Shown: piece after piece, positions 5,628 to 6,019 of the stretch | How positions within the stretch are numbered: the stretch's first letter is position 1 | Layout of the letters: the number at the start of each line of letters is the position of its first letter | NCBI GenBank assembly: GCA_934725345.1 | Contig: CAKVBG010000058.1 | Coordinates: forward strand, 1-6,019 | Direction: 5' to 3' | DNA: 6,019 bases | Source: an uncultured Eubacteriales bacterium | Lineage (GTDB): Bacteria; Bacillota; Clostridia; Oscillospirales; Acutalibacteraceae | Position numbers and translations under genes: made by a program | The notes under the pieces: model-generated | Told to the model about the DNA's origin: nothing | Database searches by the model: none | Seen by the model: only the letters and a program-made list of their open reading frames with translations

Positions 5628-5928
5628 AAAATATACCTAGCGCACCAAGCCCCGAGAGCTTAATCATTCTTTCTAAACGCTTAGGGATATTAACCACTTT
5701 TAGTTTACCTTGAATTTCTTTCATTAATCTAAATCTACCCATAATCAATCCAATTCCGGAACTATCCATAAACTGCACTCCACTAAAATCCAATTTAAGA
5801 AATTTAGGGTTGTATTTCTCAATAGCACGATCTACGGTTTCACGGATATCTTTAGCTGAATGATGGTCTATATCGCTCTCAATGTATGCGGTTAAAACAT
5901 CTCTTTCAATTGATATTTTTACTCCCAT
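5626..5928 (-). CDS. spoIIAA: anti-anti-sigma factor SpoIIAA
   Basis: SpoIIAA is a small STAS-domain protein that, when unphosphorylated, displaces sigma-F from SpoIIAB; SpoIIAB inactivates it by phosphorylation and SpoIIE phosphatase restores it. The product has 100 residues. The first conserved patch is DIDHHSAKDIRE (19-30). The phosphorylation site is in FMDSSGIGLIMGR, where Ser57 corresponds to Ser58 of the Bacillus protein, next to Asp55 and Ser56. The end LSGLGALGIF matches the closing part of the STAS fold, and the extra tail of about 17 residues in B. subtilis SpoIIAA is absent. GAGGAGGGAAG (complement of 5934-5944) is a clear ribosome site before the ATG at 5928. It is the first gene of spoIIAA-spoIIAB-sigF and is followed by spoIIAB after 13 bases. 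RsbV is the alternative identity, but the neighbouring sigF decides it. Confidence 0.94.
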   Translation of the reverse strand: MGVKISIERDVLTAYIESDIDHHSAKDIRETVDRAIEKYNPKFLKLDFSGVQFMDSSGIGLIMGRFRLMKEIQGKLKVVNIPKRLERMIKLSGLGALGIF

Positions 5929-5963
5929 TTTTACTTCCCTCCTCAGTATTTACATTCCTTTTT

Positions 5964-6009
5964 GAAAAAATTAAAAACCCCTCCCGGTTATAGGATAAAG
6001 GTTTTTAAT
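5964..6009 (-). terminator. probable Rho-independent terminator of a minus-strand gene to the right of the window
   Basis: ATTAAAAACC (5970-5979) and GGTTTTTAAT (6000-6009) are perfect inverted 10-mers around a 20-base loop. On the minus strand the loop can extend the stem further (T-G, T-G, T-A, then CC with GG after a 2-base bulge). On that strand the stem runs into six T residues (complement of 5965-5970), the usual order for an intrinsic terminator. On the plus strand the hairpin is also followed by a T-rich stretch, but no plus-strand gene leads into it. It would separate spoIIA from the preceding gene. Confidence 0.6.
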
Positions 6010-6019
6010 CATTTATTTT

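Noticed and set aside
4505..5928. Alternative reading of the minus-strand operon as a general-stress rsbV-rsbW-sigB module
   Set aside because: The sigma factor has the sigma-F/G signature (GEIKAFFRD...KVSRGLKE and MTQVQVSRRE), and the three-gene order is that of spoIIA.
5970..6009. The right-edge inverted repeat as a transposon end, operator or riboswitch
   Set aside because: A perfect stem directly followed by six T residues on the minus strand is better explained as an intrinsic terminator. No transposase or target duplication is seen.

Overview
The window is AT-rich, densely packed and carries the complete spoIIA operon (SpoIIAA, SpoIIAB, sigma-F). It also has hprK, a PHP phosphoesterase, murB and whiA in one tight run. 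Together these point to an endospore-forming, low-GC Firmicute, most likely a member of the class Clostridia. I cannot name a genus from this stretch. Everything reads as ordinary, intact core chromosome: there is no insertion sequence, phage gene, tRNA, rRNA, CRISPR array or long repeat.

Layout: positions 1-192 hold the 3' end of an unrecognised plus-strand gene. Five plus-strand genes then follow with gaps of only 11 to 28 bases: nth (endonuclease III, from 259), hprK (HPr kinase/phosphorylase), a YcdX-type PHP phosphoesterase, murB (peptidoglycan precursor synthesis) and whiA. They look like one transcription unit, and no internal terminator is visible. The unit stops at a perfect 9-bp hairpin at 4490-4511. 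This hairpin is shared with the convergent minus-strand spoIIA operon and contains or touches the stop codons of both whiA and sigF. Reading leftward from about 5928, the minus strand carries spoIIAA, spoIIAB and sigF. At the right edge (5964-6009) a hairpin with a T run looks like the terminator of a minus-strand gene outside the window.

How the genes work together: the plus-strand unit links DNA base-excision repair, control of carbon catabolite repression through HPr Ser phosphorylation, cell-wall precursor synthesis and the WhiA division/chromosome regulator. The minus-strand unit is the forespore sigma-F switch. SpoIIAB holds sigma-F and phosphorylates SpoIIAA, and unphosphorylated SpoIIAA frees sigma-F.

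No new system was found. The points most worth a second look are: murB, which has a perfect ribosome site but no ATG/GTG/TTG at the right distance, implying an ATT or ATA start; a Ser in place of the conserved pre-P-loop His of HprK; the absence of rapZ and yvcK between murB and whiA; the stop-codon-embedded convergent terminator; and the very short space available for a spoIIA promoter.
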